A DNA stretch of 50,147 nt, taken from assembly GCA_004335635.1 (NCBI GenBank), contig QAXH01001462.1, forward strand, positions 1 to 50,147. The letters are read 5' to 3'. How positions within the stretch are numbered: the first letter of the stretch is position 1; every line of letters begins with the position of its first letter. Origin of the DNA: Chloromonas sp. AAM2. Its lineage: Eukaryota > Chlorophyta > Chlorophyceae > Chlamydomonadales > Chlamydomonadaceae. The notes under the pieces were generated by a model. It saw nothing but the letters and a program-made list of their open reading frames with translations, did not search any database and had not been told where the DNA came from. Made by a program: the position numbers and the translations under genes. Positions 1 through 12,192 of the stretch are shown here, piece by piece.

Positions 1-2
1 TG

Positions 3-1015
3 CAATCCGGGGGCGGGCGGGAATCGGAGCGCGAAAAAGGGACGGGAGCGGGGACGGGAGCGGGAGCGGGTGGAGGACGTGGCGGGGATGCCGGCAAGCC
101 GACCATTTCCACCGGTCCTAGCCGATCAGCAACAGTCACATCCGGACAAGGCCAGGTTGCTGTGTCCAGTGGAAACGTTACGGATGGTGCAAACGTTACA
201 GGTGGTTTTGCAGCGGTTGGTGGAGGGGTGGGTGGGGACGGTGGCTCTGCCTTGCAGCGTGCCGACTCCTGCCAGCCTGGTAACGCTGCTACCTACTGGA
301 TACCACTTCTTGAGGTGCGTGTGTGTGCCTGTTGTAGTAGAGCGAAAATTCATAGCAACGTTTAGAAACGTCTAGAAACGGTCCCCTGCCAGAGGTGCTT
401 GTGTGCCTGTGAACATGTGTCTCCAAGGACAAAATGAAACGTTTGACCAGGAAGATGGGACGAGGGCGCACTGAAACGGAATCTGCCGGGGACTGAGGGA
501 AAGATTGAACCGGCCTCAGATGTCTGGAAACAGTTTGATCGTTGCTACGGCTTTTTGCGTACGACTCTCACTGCGGTTTGGCGGCTTACAGTTGCTGCAA
601 CCAGTCCAGGCGCTTAGCAGCCGTCTACGACACCTCCTAAGAAGCCAAGCATGCATCAGCATACCAGCTAGGGCAATGTTAGCACAGTGCACGGTCGCCA
701 CATTGCACGGTCGTCTAGACATACAGGCTTTGATCTGCTGTGTCAATTAACAACACGTGCAGGTTTACATCCAGCGCATGCGAGGTTTCCAACAAACAGC
801 AACTGCCCCAACCACCTCCCAACCGACAGTCCCCCGGGTATCCACTGCGCTTCGTCACGTGTTTGCTGCTGCGGTTGAGGAGGTGGTTGGTGGGGCAGCT
901 GACCACGTGCAGTTGGCTGAGTTGGTTAGGCACATCAGTGGGGGGCACGGAGGGGCGGCGGTCGGCGAGTTCCGCAGCCTTCTGTCGGGACTGCTAAGGT
1001 GACTGAACAGTTAGG

Positions 1016-1060
<45 letters not shown>

Positions 1061-3104
1061 GGATAGATGGATAGATGGATAGATAGATACGTTGTTAGAT
1101 AGATGTATAGATAGATGAATAGAAGATAGACAGATAGAACAGAGACACAGAGAGAGATGACGGGAAGGCCGTCCAAGCCATGCACTCACCCTACAAAAAT
1201 GGTCAGAGGCTACAAGCACAGCCTGTCAATCTTTGGCATGTTGTCTGAATGGCATGGCACCGGTTGGGCTGGTGCAATACTTGAACTCGTGTGATGTGTT
1301 GTACGAGCTGTGTGGCGCATTGTGTGACCTGTGTGACGTGTCGTGTTACCTGTTTCATAGGGAGATAGTATGACCTGCATGATGTGAAGTGTGACCTATT
1401 GATCTGATAACGTGTAACATGCATGACCGCAGTGCATGTTCCTACGAGCAGGCCATCATGGCCGCCGCCAGGCGCCTCATGGCCCATGACGCTCTGGCCC
1501 ATGTGCGCATGAGACAGGTAAGAGGGCCGTTGCTAAATGCCGCTGAAATTAGAGAAAATCTATGTATCATTTTGCATCACAAGCGCTTTTGCGGCTTTTG
1601 CAACAAGAGAGGCCTAGCTTCTGGCTACCTTCCACAGCCACATTGACCGAAAGCAACCGGCGAACGGGCCGCCCAAGTGCCACAGGCTTGGGACAAAAAA
1701 TAAAAAGCCAGTGGCACTTTTTTGCATCAAGATCGCATTTTCACGCTACGCAATCCACGGAAGGACAAGCGGAGCCAAACCAAAAGCTGGTCTCGGGCCC
1801 TCTGTAGCCAGCTCTTTGCACAGAGCATCACCGCGAGAGACACCCCGTCACCCTAAGCATGGGCGCTAACAGTCAAGTCATTTCAGTGAAGTGATCAGCT
1901 GTCGATCTGATTGTTTCTCCTCCCTCCCTCGCCCCTGCTGCGCAGTCCTCCACGGACTGAGGCCCATGTAACAACAACAACAACAGCAACCAAACTGTTT
2001 CACACACACTGTCTTTGCAGGTGTGGCTCTCTCGACATTTGAACGAGGATGAGGTAACTGCCACACCCCAACCGCAGAAACAGCCGCAGCAACGGCCAGA
2101 GGTGACTTCAAGCCATCCAGCCGCAGCAGACAGCAGCACCGGTGGTGGCGGTGGCGGTGGTGGTGGTGGTGGTGGCGGGGGCGGTGAGTTTGTGTTGGTT
2201 TCAGATCTTGTGCGTACCGGGCTTTTGTCTGGGCCTGGGCGTGCGGGAACGGCGACAGGGACGGGAGCAGGAGCGGGCAGGGGTTCTTCCATCAGCCAGG
2301 CTTTTGGCGGGCCAGGTGGGATGGTGACGCTAGATGCAGCACAAGGAGGTGCAACGAGTACGGGAGCGGGCACAGGGCTGGATTTGCGGCCGGGGGTGGA
2401 GGTGCTAGCGGCGGGGGCGCGGGGCGCGGGGGCGGTGGCGGCGAGAAGAGCCGCATGCGGGGCCCTAGCAGCGGATTTTCAACTGCTGGGAGCGCTAGGC
2501 AGGTGTGTGGGAGTCCGTCTAGGTTGCTGGGCTGGTCGAACATTCTGGAGTCAGAACTTAGAGTTTGGTTGGTCGCCCCAGTGTGCTTATTGCAGCTTCT
2601 GGCAGGGATGGACGTTGCTAGAAATTGATCAAGAACGTACTGATTTATCCTGCGTTGATCTACTCTACGATAGTGTGTCTTTTCGCCTGTGCTTTCTGCC
2701 TTGTCATGTTTGTAAGCAGTGTTTAGTTTGGGCTAGTACGAGGTCATGATGATTACGCTGACTGGCCTTACACTGACTGGTAGCCTTGACTGATCACTGT
2801 TATCTTGCCTTGCAGGGCGTGTGTGCATGCGGGCGTCGACCTAGCCAGTGTGAGACGCAGCCTGGGTCTGACACAACCCACTACCTTCGTTACACAGCAT
2901 GGCAAGCCTTCAGAAAAGCACGTGCATGGCGGTTTTGAAACTGACATGGGGCACGTGGTGTTGGATGCTCCGAGCACACCTAGGGGGGTGGGGGATGCGG
3001 GGCAGAGGGGTCAGAGGAGGGAACAGAGCCCAGCACCACAAGAGTCCTTTGATATTGATAACATATTGAATTGGGCAGCCGATGCATCGGCTGCACATGC
3101 TTAG
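3..3104 (+). CDS. Unrecognised Gly-rich protein, 5' truncated (5 exons)
   Basis: Phase-consistent exons are 3-314, 763-998, 1433-1517, 2021-2502 and 2816-3104, giving at least 467 residues before the TAG stop; the start lies left of the window. The visible protein opens with a low-complexity Gly/Ser/Thr-rich stretch. Next comes a helical part (exons 2-3, with VQLAELVRHISGG and YEQAIMAAARRLMAHD), then a poly-Gly run of about 15 residues encoded by a GGT/GGC repeat at 2142-2186. The end is acidic, with FDIDNILNWAADAS just before the stop. I recognise no family. The poly-Gly exon is the weak part of the model: a strong GTGAGT sits at 2184, so an extra intron inside 2184-2502 is possible and would change the frame there. 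A TGTAA lies 213 bases past the stop. Confidence 0.6.
1013..1121. repeat. GATA microsatellite
   Basis: About 20 tandem TAGA/GATA units, becoming imperfect towards the right end. It lies in the intron between exons 2 and 3 of the first gene and carries no coding signal. Confidence 0.95.
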
Positions 3105-4736
3105 AAGGGCATACTAGTGTGTTGCATGTTCGTGTGCGGGATCACCTAACATTCCTTGAGTTTTGCGTAACAGTGCTGATGTCAGCATCCAATCCTTGGG
3201 GCCTGATTTCACAGGGCTGCTTATTGACTAAACCGACGACAAGTGGAGAAACAATTAGATTGTACTCGTAGACAAAGCAGAGGAAGCAGTGGAAATGGAA
3301 AGCCAACCAAGACTGTTGTAAGGGGCAGCTGGTCACGAACAAGTTTCGACTGTTTGCTGGAAGCGTGCCACCACTGCCATGGTCGGCTGTAGCTGTGCCC
3401 AGGCTGACTGCAGGCTTCAAGAGTTGAGCTCGTCACCCTGCCATTGCCTGTCAATGGCAGGAGAATGCTAGATGCACCTTGTCAGCTGGTACCAGCTTCA
3501 GCTTCTGTGGTCAGTCTACACTCCTGACAGTGGCAGCATTGAAACGTCAGCAGTCATTACAATACGTAATTCATCAATTGGAAAGTATACTCATACACTA
3601 AGCCGGATGTGCAATCATAGCAACAAAACATGCCTTGCTAGTCACCAAGCATTGCCTTGCCTCCCTCACGTTTTTTTGCTGTGTCTTCTGGTCAGCACAC
3701 AAGAATGGAGATGATAGTTACCAGCGAACGCAGTGTCACGTGCAGCACGAGTTGAATGGAGCATCACCGGCTTTAGCTGCCGTGTCTCGCATGCAAATGT
3801 ACTGCCATGTTCATAAGTGGGCGGCCCAGGCACGCTCGTTTCGAAAGCAGGTGCGAGGTGATATCACCTCAGGTTGTTGAAGCTCAAGGAGCCAATGAGC
3901 AAAACTGTGAGATTCTCTCCCTCACGCTCGGGCAGATATTAGGTTCCAAAACTGTGTCAGGCTCGACCTCTCTGGCGGTTGGTCAACCCAATCAGCTGAC
4001 CAAAATACGTTTGGGGACAAATCCTATTCCTTTTGGCAGCCATCTCATGTATGATACCTACGTGGCAAGTTGCAACAGGGAAACGTGTCTCCCAAGGGTT
4101 GAATACGTTCACACTAGGCGGAAGGAAAGGCTGGCAGGTTCGTGCTTGATGACTGCTGTGAAAGATCAGCCCTTTGGGTTACCATTAGAACTGTGACGCC
4201 ATAACAACTACCAAAGCAGTCATTTGCTTGGCAGCGGAAAGCCATTCTTGGCTAGAGAGGCAGGTGGATTGTGCATGCTGCCTGTGACATATGAACAGCC
4301 GTTGCTATCTAGCCACGCCATTCACCAGTTTGCCAGCTCTCTGAAGAGGGAGCTGCCAGGTAATGGGGATGTAAATCGTTTGGTGGCTCGTGTGTTTAAA
4401 CGTGAGTGTGGAGTTGCTTGCGCAAACGATTGCATGACTGTGACGTCAACCGACTCAGCATGGGGTGCGATTCCCTTTCAGGACACTGTCAATCGGGGGA
4501 CAACAATATTTATTCTTGCTCGTAGGCTGGATCACAGGGACTGTAATATATGATTGAGCTATGCAGTCTTGCGCACCTGTTCTGATGTTCGCCAAATCTA
4601 TGGACCAAATGCTTCTGGTGGTGGTGGCAACATCTCGCCACCTGTACACGGCACACATGGCATCAAACTTATAACTGGCATTGCTTCTACTAGTGATTAC
4701 TTCACTTGCAACAGATGACCTTGCTTTAAACAGAAA
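3105..4736. other. Intergenic / 3' UTR interval
   Basis: No gene could be assembled here. It contains the likely 3' UTR of the upstream plus-strand gene and of the convergent minus-strand plastid protein. The longest open stretch (3807-4196, plus, 129 codons) has no recognisable motif, no convincing start and no flanking splice sites, so I treat it as chance. Confidence 0.5.
3317..3321 (+). promoter_or_regulatory. Putative polyadenylation signal TGTAA
   Basis: TGTAA, the usual chlorophyte polyadenylation element, about 210 bases after the stop of the Gly-rich protein gene. The assignment rests on motif and position only. Confidence 0.4.
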
Positions 4737-5123
4737 TCACTTCACCTGCATGCTCTTCAAGGTGGGAAGCTCACACCATTTATGCACCCACGCGTCCATG
4801 GCCCACACACCTCGTGAATCTAGCAAGAAAACTAGCGCCAGGTACGCCACGCCGAACAAGATGGACACAGCTCCAGTGACGATGGCTGTGCCCTGCCCTT
4901 TCTGCATGATGAGAGGCACATCTTGTGGCGTTGGGGCCTGTGGGGGCGTGGATGGCTGTGGAGACTCGGTGGTCGTCGTGTTTGAGGCTGGCTTGCCATC
5001 CTCCTTTTCAGCCGCACATCTCAGCCCCCGTGCGCGGCGGTAAGGCAGCGGCGCGGCAACTGTGTGCCGAGGCGTTTGCAAGTGTCTGCTTGCCGGCTGA
5101 AAAGTTCTGCAGATTGATGTCAT
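4737..5123 (-). CDS. Small plastid-targeted single-pass membrane protein
   Basis: One 128-residue open frame from ATG at 5123 to TGA at 4737. The N-terminus (about 1-38) is Arg/Ser/Thr/Pro-rich with almost no acidic residues, and RCAA looks like a stromal cleavage site. A Pro/Thr-rich acidic linker follows, then the GQGTAIVTGAVSILFG segment that runs into a membrane helix (about 79-101) ending in LLDSRG. I infer a thylakoid or envelope protein with one helix. The segment feels like a conserved green-lineage family of unknown function, but I cannot name it. The end could instead use the CAG|GTGAAG splice site at 4745; the next exon would then stop almost at once. It is divergent from the bZIP gene, with 404 bases between start codons. 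Confidence 0.72.
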   Translation of the reverse strand: MTSICRTFQPASRHLQTPRHTVAAPLPYRRARGLRCAAEKEDGKPASNTTTTESPQPSTPPQAPTPQDVPLIMQKGQGTAIVTGAVSILFGVAYLALVFLLDSRGVWAMDAWVHKWCELPTLKSMQVK

Positions 5124-5527
5124 TTCTGGGAACTACACGTTATCGACGGAACGGGCAGCAGACGTAAGTAAATGTGTACTCAGCCTTACATCGCAGGACT
5201 GTACTCAGCAGGACTGTTACGAGGAAAAGTGACAGTTAAAACGGGCAATGGTTTGTCTTGCCTGACTTGCCGCCTCGTCATTTTGCTGCATTGTTTACTT
5301 CAGACATAGCCGTGATGCCGAACGGAGGTCACTCAGAACAGTTGAGCCTGTGGAGCAGGTCGGAATGTGCGCCTCGACGGAACTGTATTGTGTAGTCATG
5401 AAAGCGAATAGCGGCACAACAGTACTCCATCCCCTCCCAGCCCGGAAACGTAGCGTACTCCCAGCCGGACGCCCATAGCAGGGTTTGGGGCATCCCGGCA
5501 AGCAGCGTACGAGGTTCCCATCGCGCA
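5124..5527. promoter_or_regulatory. Shared divergent promoter region
   Basis: The 404 bases between the start codons of the plastid membrane protein (minus) and the bZIP gene (plus). It must hold both promoters and 5' UTRs. I see no clear TATA box or repeated operator-like element. Confidence 0.55.
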
Positions 5528-8500
5528 ATGGTCTCACAGTATCAGCCTGGGTTCAATAATGGCGTGGAAATCAACTCTGAGCTCTACCCTTCGTCAACGT
5601 ACGCTAAGAAGCCCAGGGGTAGGTACTGAGCGACAAGCGGCACAGCAAGGGGCAGGTATTTAGGGGACAAGGCCTACTTGTAGCATGCTGATTGTTTCAG
5701 CTGCACACGTTCAGTGGGTGAGGCCATGGTGCATGAGTCAGCTGCAAGCTAGCTGGTGTTCTGGAGCTCTATGCAGGCTTTCGTTCATGTACCTGTGAAA
5801 GGCCATCTAGCCCAGAAATCAGGGGCGCAGGCTAAACCACGAACGAAATAATCCAAGCACCACCATGCAGCCACATGCCTAGGGCTCAATGCAGCAAGGT
5901 CTGATTATACCATGGCATGGGAACGCATGGCCCATGCAAGCCATAGACTCAATGCGCTCATGCACTTCTGGTTGCTGGCGCATGATGTGGCCTGCCAGTT
6001 ACAACCTCCCTGACTCGCACACACTGTCATGGCTATTGCTGAGCAGGATCATGCATCGCATGCACGTCATGCATTACAAGTCACCCATGCAGTGCGCAAC
6101 TACTGCCTGGTCTTCTGACTGCATGTGTTGCACATGCATAGGCCATGAGAGCTGTGGCGGTGGTTGCACTGGTGCAGGGATCAGCAAAACGCCCACTGAG
6201 CTCAAACTCAACCGAAAGCAACCAACCAAGGCACGAGGTCCTGCCAGTCAGACCTTGCCTACCAATGGACGGTCGGAGGAAGAACTTCTCAAGATGGATC
6301 CAAAGACCGTGAAACGAATTCTCTCCAACAGACAGGCACGTGATGGGGCATGCGTTGTGCACGTGACACGTTATGTGATGTACATGATGGCACGAACATA
6401 GCCGGCCAGACAGGCAGCACTGTGTTTGGACCATGCAAAGTGTCGTGTAGGCCACAGCTGTGTAGAGCATGTTGACGGACAGAAAGAAACGGAGAAAAAC
6501 CGAGACAGATGGTTTCCGACTTTGTTTGGACAGCCCTCACCCTTAAAGAAGCACAAGCTTTATTTATTTCTTGATCTATCTTATTTGCCGCAGAGTGCTG
6601 CCAAGAGCAAGGAGCGCAAGCAGGCCCTCACTCACGCCCTGGAGCAGCACCTGTGGGCTGTACAGAATGAGTCCGAGGGGCTGCAGAAGCTGCACTCCAC
6701 ACTCGATCACGATGTCAATGCCTTGAATGCATTCAACCGGGGATTGGAGGAGGAGGTGAGGGGTTGTCTGCGGGTGCGGAGGGCCCTGCACTGCTCCAAA
6801 CTTGATTTGGACCAAGAAGGGGTCTGGATCTTGCAAATTGGTATTCTGCGAATCAGCATTTTAAGCTTACAAAAGCGTATTAGTTCAAGAAACTACAGCT
6901 GCGTTCACTTTAATCGAGTTTGGAGGACAAAGTGAGGGTTTTGGTCATCATCAGTACATGGCATTTGCAGATTGGTCCAAAGCATCCATTCAAACATGCA
7001 AGCATCTGCTTCATCACACAGGAAATCGGGAGTTTCAAGGAGTTTAACATTTTCTCACAAACGCTGAACATTCATAAACCTTGTCCTGAACCTTGTCCTG
7101 GCCTCATGGAGCCTTGGACAAACATGTGCACAAGATCAACCTTGTGCAAACCTTGCCCCGTCCACACAACTTTAAAAAAAGGGAAACCGACGGTCTAACG
7201 CCAACTTGCGGTTTTGCTCTCTGCGCAGGTCGAAGAGCTTCAGGCTCGTTTCTCCCAGCTGCAGACGCAGCACGCCGTCATCACCCGGGAGCTGAACCAC
7301 GCACAGCGAGTGCTGAGCAATTTTGGACCCCTGCCCGTCCTTGGCAAGCTGGGCCGCCCCTGTCTGCCGGGGGTCACATGTCCTTGTGCAATTCCCGAAG
7401 CTCCTGAAGCTTTGCCCAGTTCGGAATGTCGACCCCTGCCACCCCTCAACTGGCCTGTTGATGGTCCTCCTCCCACCCCAGCTGTGCCGATTTGTCAAGA
7501 AACCGTCAAGAATCCGCCTGTCCTGGACCTCAAAGATTCAAAGGGCAAGCAGATCCTGGACCACCAAGTATCTGGCGACTGGCAAACATCAGGGCTGATG
7601 GATAGTGGGGATGTGTATGGTTCGCAATCCGCGGGTAATGACAGCCCGACGATGCAAGCAACGGACGTTTCTGCCAAAGAAAAACCGTCAAAGGCTGTCC
7701 GGGGTGGCCGGCGCAAGGGCAGCCACGCCAGCAACGTGGCTTCAGCTGGCACACCGTCCGTTTCCATGCTGCCGTTTCCGAACGTTTCTAGCGCTGTTAC
7801 TAATGGCGTTACTGCGGTTGCGCAGCCCAGCAGCTCGAATGGTTCTTTGCGTGATGCATCGCAAGACCAGCCACGGCCTTGTTCCGGTTTGTTGACGGGA
7901 AGCATAGCTGCAGGGACGCCCGGAACAGCTTCCGACGCCCCGCCAAACACTCTCCTACACACCATCAGTCACGTGCCAAAGTCAGCAAGGGCAGCTGTCA
8001 GCTCGAAACGTCCACAGGCGTTGGATAGGCCTCCTGCTATTTCGGTTGGGAACGGCCCGCTCGCTTCACCAGTTGGCCATCCAACTCATGTTCATCACCA
8101 AGAGGAACTCCCAGTGGGCCATACAGGGAATGGTTCTGTCAGCCACCATGGAATGCTGGAAGGCGGCTTGAGCGGTCAGCAATGGCTGATTCAGCAGCCA
8201 CAGCAGCATGAGCAGACGAATGGCCATCAATGGAGTGCTCAGCACCAGCAGCACCAGTACCAGCCACAGCAGTACCAGCAGCAGCCACACCAATTGCCAC
8301 AGCAGCAGCACAAGCAGCAGCAGGACCAGCCGCACCAGTATCAGCAACTGGACGGACCGCTGAGCAATCAGCAGTGGGGAGCCATGCAGCAACCACAGCA
8401 GTTGAACTATGCGTCTGACCAGCAACTGAACGGCCCACAATGGAATTCACAGCTGCCACAGCAGCAGCAACAGCAGCAGCAGCATTACAACCACACCGTT

Positions 8501-9232
8501 GAAGCACACTCAACCAGCCAGCCCTGGAGCGAACAGGAGCTGCAACAACACACACACCAGCCACTACCCAGCTACATGTTTGAAGGGCAGCAAGACGACC
8601 AGCAATGGCATGTGCAACAGGACATGCAGCTACATCAGCAGCACTTGCAGCGGAATCAGCAGCACTTGCGGCCACAAGAGTTGTTGTATAATCAAGATTC
8701 AAACCAGCAGCGGCAGCAGCAGCCTCTTCAGCCTGCCGGCACACTCACCCTTGCACAGGCTGTCTACAGCACCAAGCTATCCCGTGAGCCGAGCAACGGT
8801 ACTGGCACACTGCAAACGCGTTTGCCTTCCAATGCACATGCGCGCCAGCAGCACCTCCAGCAGCCACTGCTGGAGCAGCTGCAGCGGCAGCTGCAGCCAG
8901 CTCAGTGCGATCAGCAGCAGCAGCAGCTGCACTGGCGCTGTCTTTCACAGCCACACCAGCCACATCAGGTGCCACAGCAGCAGTACCAGCAACAGTGGCA
9001 CCCAGCATCGCTTGTGCAGCAGCCTGTTGACTTTCCCCTTGGGACGTCCACCTTCAATCCTGCCAGCCTGGGCATGGGCTTGGATGGAGAAGGTGCATGG
9101 AAGGCACCTGATCAATCGCATGGTCATGGGGTTACGCTGGGCATTGGAAACCATCAGGCCCTTGACAACTACGCCTGGGCAGCCGCACCAAAGATTGGAC
9201 AGCTCAAACAGCCTGGCTTTGGCATGTCCTGA
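5528..9232 (+). CDS. bZIP transcription factor with Gln-rich C-terminus
   Basis: Exons 5528-5618, 6178-6335, 6594-6755 and 7229-9232 join in phase to give 804 residues. The basic region spans about 73-92 (KTVKRILSNRQ then SAAKSKERK), with the invariant Asn-81 and Arg of N-x7-R/K. It closely resembles plant bZIPs of the VIP1/RSG type. A leucine zipper follows (about 95-160), continued across the last intron by VEELQARFSQLQ. The rest, about 640 residues, is disordered, with long Gln/His-rich tracts between about 395 and 720, as expected of an activation domain. It should act as a nuclear DNA-binding dimer. The second intron (6336-6593) splits the basic region after NRQ and starts with GC (CAG|GCACGT), not GT; the reading frame and the motif both require it. 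Confidence 0.93.
8190..9000 (+). repeat. CAG/CAA-rich Gln-repeat coding tract
   Basis: Irregular runs of CAG, CAA and CCA codons inside the last bZIP exon encode Gln/His/Pro-rich sequence. Mixed codons suggest an old, interrupted tract and not a pure microsatellite. Long open frames on the opposite strand here are shadows of it. Confidence 0.85.
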
Positions 9233-10965
9233 AAGGATGAGAAAAACAGCCACGGCTGAGCATAGCTGCATTTGAAAGCAGGCCAGGCAAACTGGCGTAT
9301 ACTGAATGTATTAGCATGCCAAGTGTACGCTGGATGATGCAGCGTACACAGTGTCAGTGTTGTCAGAATCATCGCTTCTCTAAAATGGTGAGAGCACTTG
9401 CTCATCAGGCCTGCCCATGCAACTATGAATGTTAGCATTAACACTCATTCTCAAGTTGAGCCCTTATCAACACCTCTTTCTCCTTAATGGGCTTTTAATG
9501 GCTTGTAGATTTTAACAACCTTGCCTTACTAGGGGTGATGTGGTGTCGGCAGTTCAAGCTACGGTTATTGTCCACAACAAAGTCCTTAAGTTTGTGTGGT
9601 CAGGACAAGGTTGGTCCAAGGTTTGCCTTGAGAAGGACGTGTTTGTCAAAGGTTTGGAAAGCCTGTTTGCAACAACATGTAGTTATCTTAAGCAACAAAT
9701 GATGCAACAGAAATTGAGCTCTGTCGTGCTGTCGGTGCAAGCGTGACTGGTGCATACAACAGAAGCTGAGGACTGCTGTGCCACTTGTTGGGTCTAACGA
9801 AGTATGCGGGCAGGATAGCACCTTGAGGGGTTTGCCACCACCATTACTATCCTGGTATGTCGCAATCCCCTTCACATGTAGGTTGGACGGGTTGGAATCC
9901 CTCCCCTCTTGTGATTATCCTCTTCCCTTCTTTCCTGCCCTTCACCTCTGGGTCCGGCATTCTCACAAATCTCACACGTCCGCAGCGTTGCTTTTGTTCC
10001 TTCTGATGCCCTTGAAGCGAGGTTTCTTCATCCATGTGGCCTCCTCTAGCTTTCAAATGAGGTCTACTACCTGCAAACGAAAACGCCTTGCTAAGCTTGT
10101 TCTCTTTGGTATCCAAGCAACTGAAGCGGCCTTAAGGAACTAAACGTTTTGTCCTCGGTCATCTCAAATAGTGCACTCGCCGGGCTTTAAGACAGTCACA
10201 ACTCTCTCTCTGGCGGCTTCGGTGGCCCTGCATCTTTACTGCAATGCACCTGGAAACGGTCGCCTTGACCACGTTCCCAAAACCATGCCTAAAGCTAATT
10301 CAGTAGCGTTGTCATTTGGTTATCCTAAGGCTTTAACGCACTTGTCTGTTCTGCTACCTGTGTGCGATGCGCCTTCCAAGTTTGTATGCCTGACTTTAAC
10401 ATTCGGGCATTTTTGCATTTCCGTTTCTCCCCGTGTGCCATGCTACTAAGGCTCGGCAGGACAAGCCAAGCTTGTACTTGTGATGCTATTACGCACTGCT
10501 AACGCTGGCGTCTGTACTAAAGCTGACGGTGCGTTGCAAACAATAAGCACATGATTGGATCACTCTTCTGAAAAGGGACGTGGTGCTGACGCTGCCATTT
10601 GGCTTGCACAGCTTCCAGTCTGCGTGTGATTAAGGCTCCAGCAGGACAAGCAATAAACCTTGGGCATCTTGTCGTTCAATGGCGAGGCTATGGTCCTTGT
10701 TGGTTCCATTCAAGACGTCATGTGGGCACGTGAGATTTGTGACTGCTCGGTCGGTGCAAAGCTGACGGACAGGGTTTGAACCATTTCCTTGGATCGGGTG
10801 CTCAGATGGCATTGCATGCCATGGTATGGCTAGGATTGGCGCATGCCGGACTGGTTAACTGCTGTTAAGGTCCTCGCCTGACATCCTTGTGTCAGCCTAC
10901 CTGTCAGGCTGTTGAACAACTGGCCGGGGTATGGCATGGCTCAATTTCGACTGGGGGGGCTGTTG

Positions 10966-11064
10966 TGGCCAGCTGGTGGGTTGTGGTTTGTGGCCAGCTG
11001 GTGGGTTGTGGTTTGTGGCCAGCTGGTGGGTTGTGGTTTGTGGCCAGCTGGTGGGTTGTGGTTT
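10966..11064. repeat. 25-bp tandem repeat, 4 copies
   Basis: Four copies of a 25-bp unit (starts at 10966, 10991, 11016 and 11041) that begins TGGCCAGCTGGTGGG. The copies are identical except for the end of the last, suggesting recent amplification. Confidence 0.95.
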
Positions 11065-11113
11065 AAGTTGCTGCAAATGCTATATTTTCAATCCGAAGTC
11101 TGCTACTTTCTGT

Positions 11114-11191
11114 GATCACTTAACACTGGCTGCTCATCAGATGCAACGTGATTACTTAACACTGGCTGCTCATCAGATGCAACGTGATTAC
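11114..11191. repeat. 36-bp tandem duplication
   Basis: Two nearly identical 36-bp units (11114-11149 and 11150-11185), differing at one base near the start, with a short third remnant. Confidence 0.9.
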
Positions 11192-12076
11192 TGCACTGGG
11201 CTCCTCGCTTGCCGGTGCTTATCACTTTGCAGTAAGGTCTGGTGTCATCTCATTCCAAGAAATGCTTGGGAACGCAGGCTTGAAATTGCATGAGTGTTCA
11301 CTTTTCCTGGGACGTGGTCGTCACACCCATTCAATAGTCAAGCCAGCATCACAGTGCGCAGACGTTTGTGTGCCTTCTGAGTGTGCCTCGTTCGTGTGTT
11401 GCGAAAGAAAAACACTGTTTGTCTGTTGGCGCGTAAAACTTGTTGGTTGGTTGTTGGTGGGATAGTTGCAGGATCAACCATGTTGTCTGGTGCCCGGTAA
11501 TGTTGTTGTGAGGGTGATTGGGTTTGTATCTGATGCAAGAATGGTTCGATTAATAGTACCATACAGACGCACACACGGCACAGTGAGCTCCTAGCAAACT
11601 TGACCACGTACTCACAACACTGATTTCAGTGATACCCCCAAGAACTGTCCCAGAACTGGCAAACTTCTTTCGTGGGACCTGGTTACGTTGGAACTTTGAA
11701 GGACTTATTTCACGTCATTGGCCACCGTGGTATTGCGTAATGAGCAACTTGGCACGTCATGTAATGCTGCTGCTGAATTGATGACAAGCATGCTGATCCG
11801 ATCACATACAAGCTCGAAAGCAGTACAGCTTTGGTATACCAGTGCGTTGGATAGACAGGCGGCAAGCGAGACAAATTATGATGTGCACCACCCTGCCCTG
11901 CCCCAAGCAAGAGAGGAATGAAGCATGAAGACTGTGCACAGAAAGAGAAAAGCCGATAGACAAGCCGCCAATGCACTATGCACGCCACCACTGAAAGATG
12001 AATAAAGTCTTTCCCTCTGGCCTGGCAGACAGCTCACATGCTATACACACATCACCAGGGGTGCACAGGGGTCGGT

Positions 12077-12081
12077 TTACA
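12077..12081 (-). promoter_or_regulatory. Putative polyadenylation signal of DPH4
   Basis: TGTAA on the minus strand, about 110 bases after the DPH4 stop codon. Confidence 0.5.
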
Positions 12082-12192
12082 TAACCGCATCACGAAAAAA
12101 CAGTACATCTGCCCCACGTGCTGTGGCGGCACAAATCCGACAACCACTGTGCAGCGCAAACAAATTGCCAACACCAACAGAATCAATCACGC

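Larger units (their letters stand above)
9233..12192. other. Intergenic interval of about 3 kb
   Basis: Lies between the ends of the convergent bZIP (plus) and DPH4 (minus) genes. No gene with splice support was found. It holds the two tandem repeats listed separately, and presumably the 3' UTRs of both genes. Confidence 0.6.

Noticed and set aside
3807..4196. 129-codon open frame on the plus strand
   Set aside because: No motif, no convincing start, no splice context; length is within chance expectation and it lies in a probable 3' UTR.
8139..8744. Long Ala/Val-rich open frame on the minus strand
   Set aside because: Shadow of the CAG/CAA-rich Gln tract of the bZIP gene.
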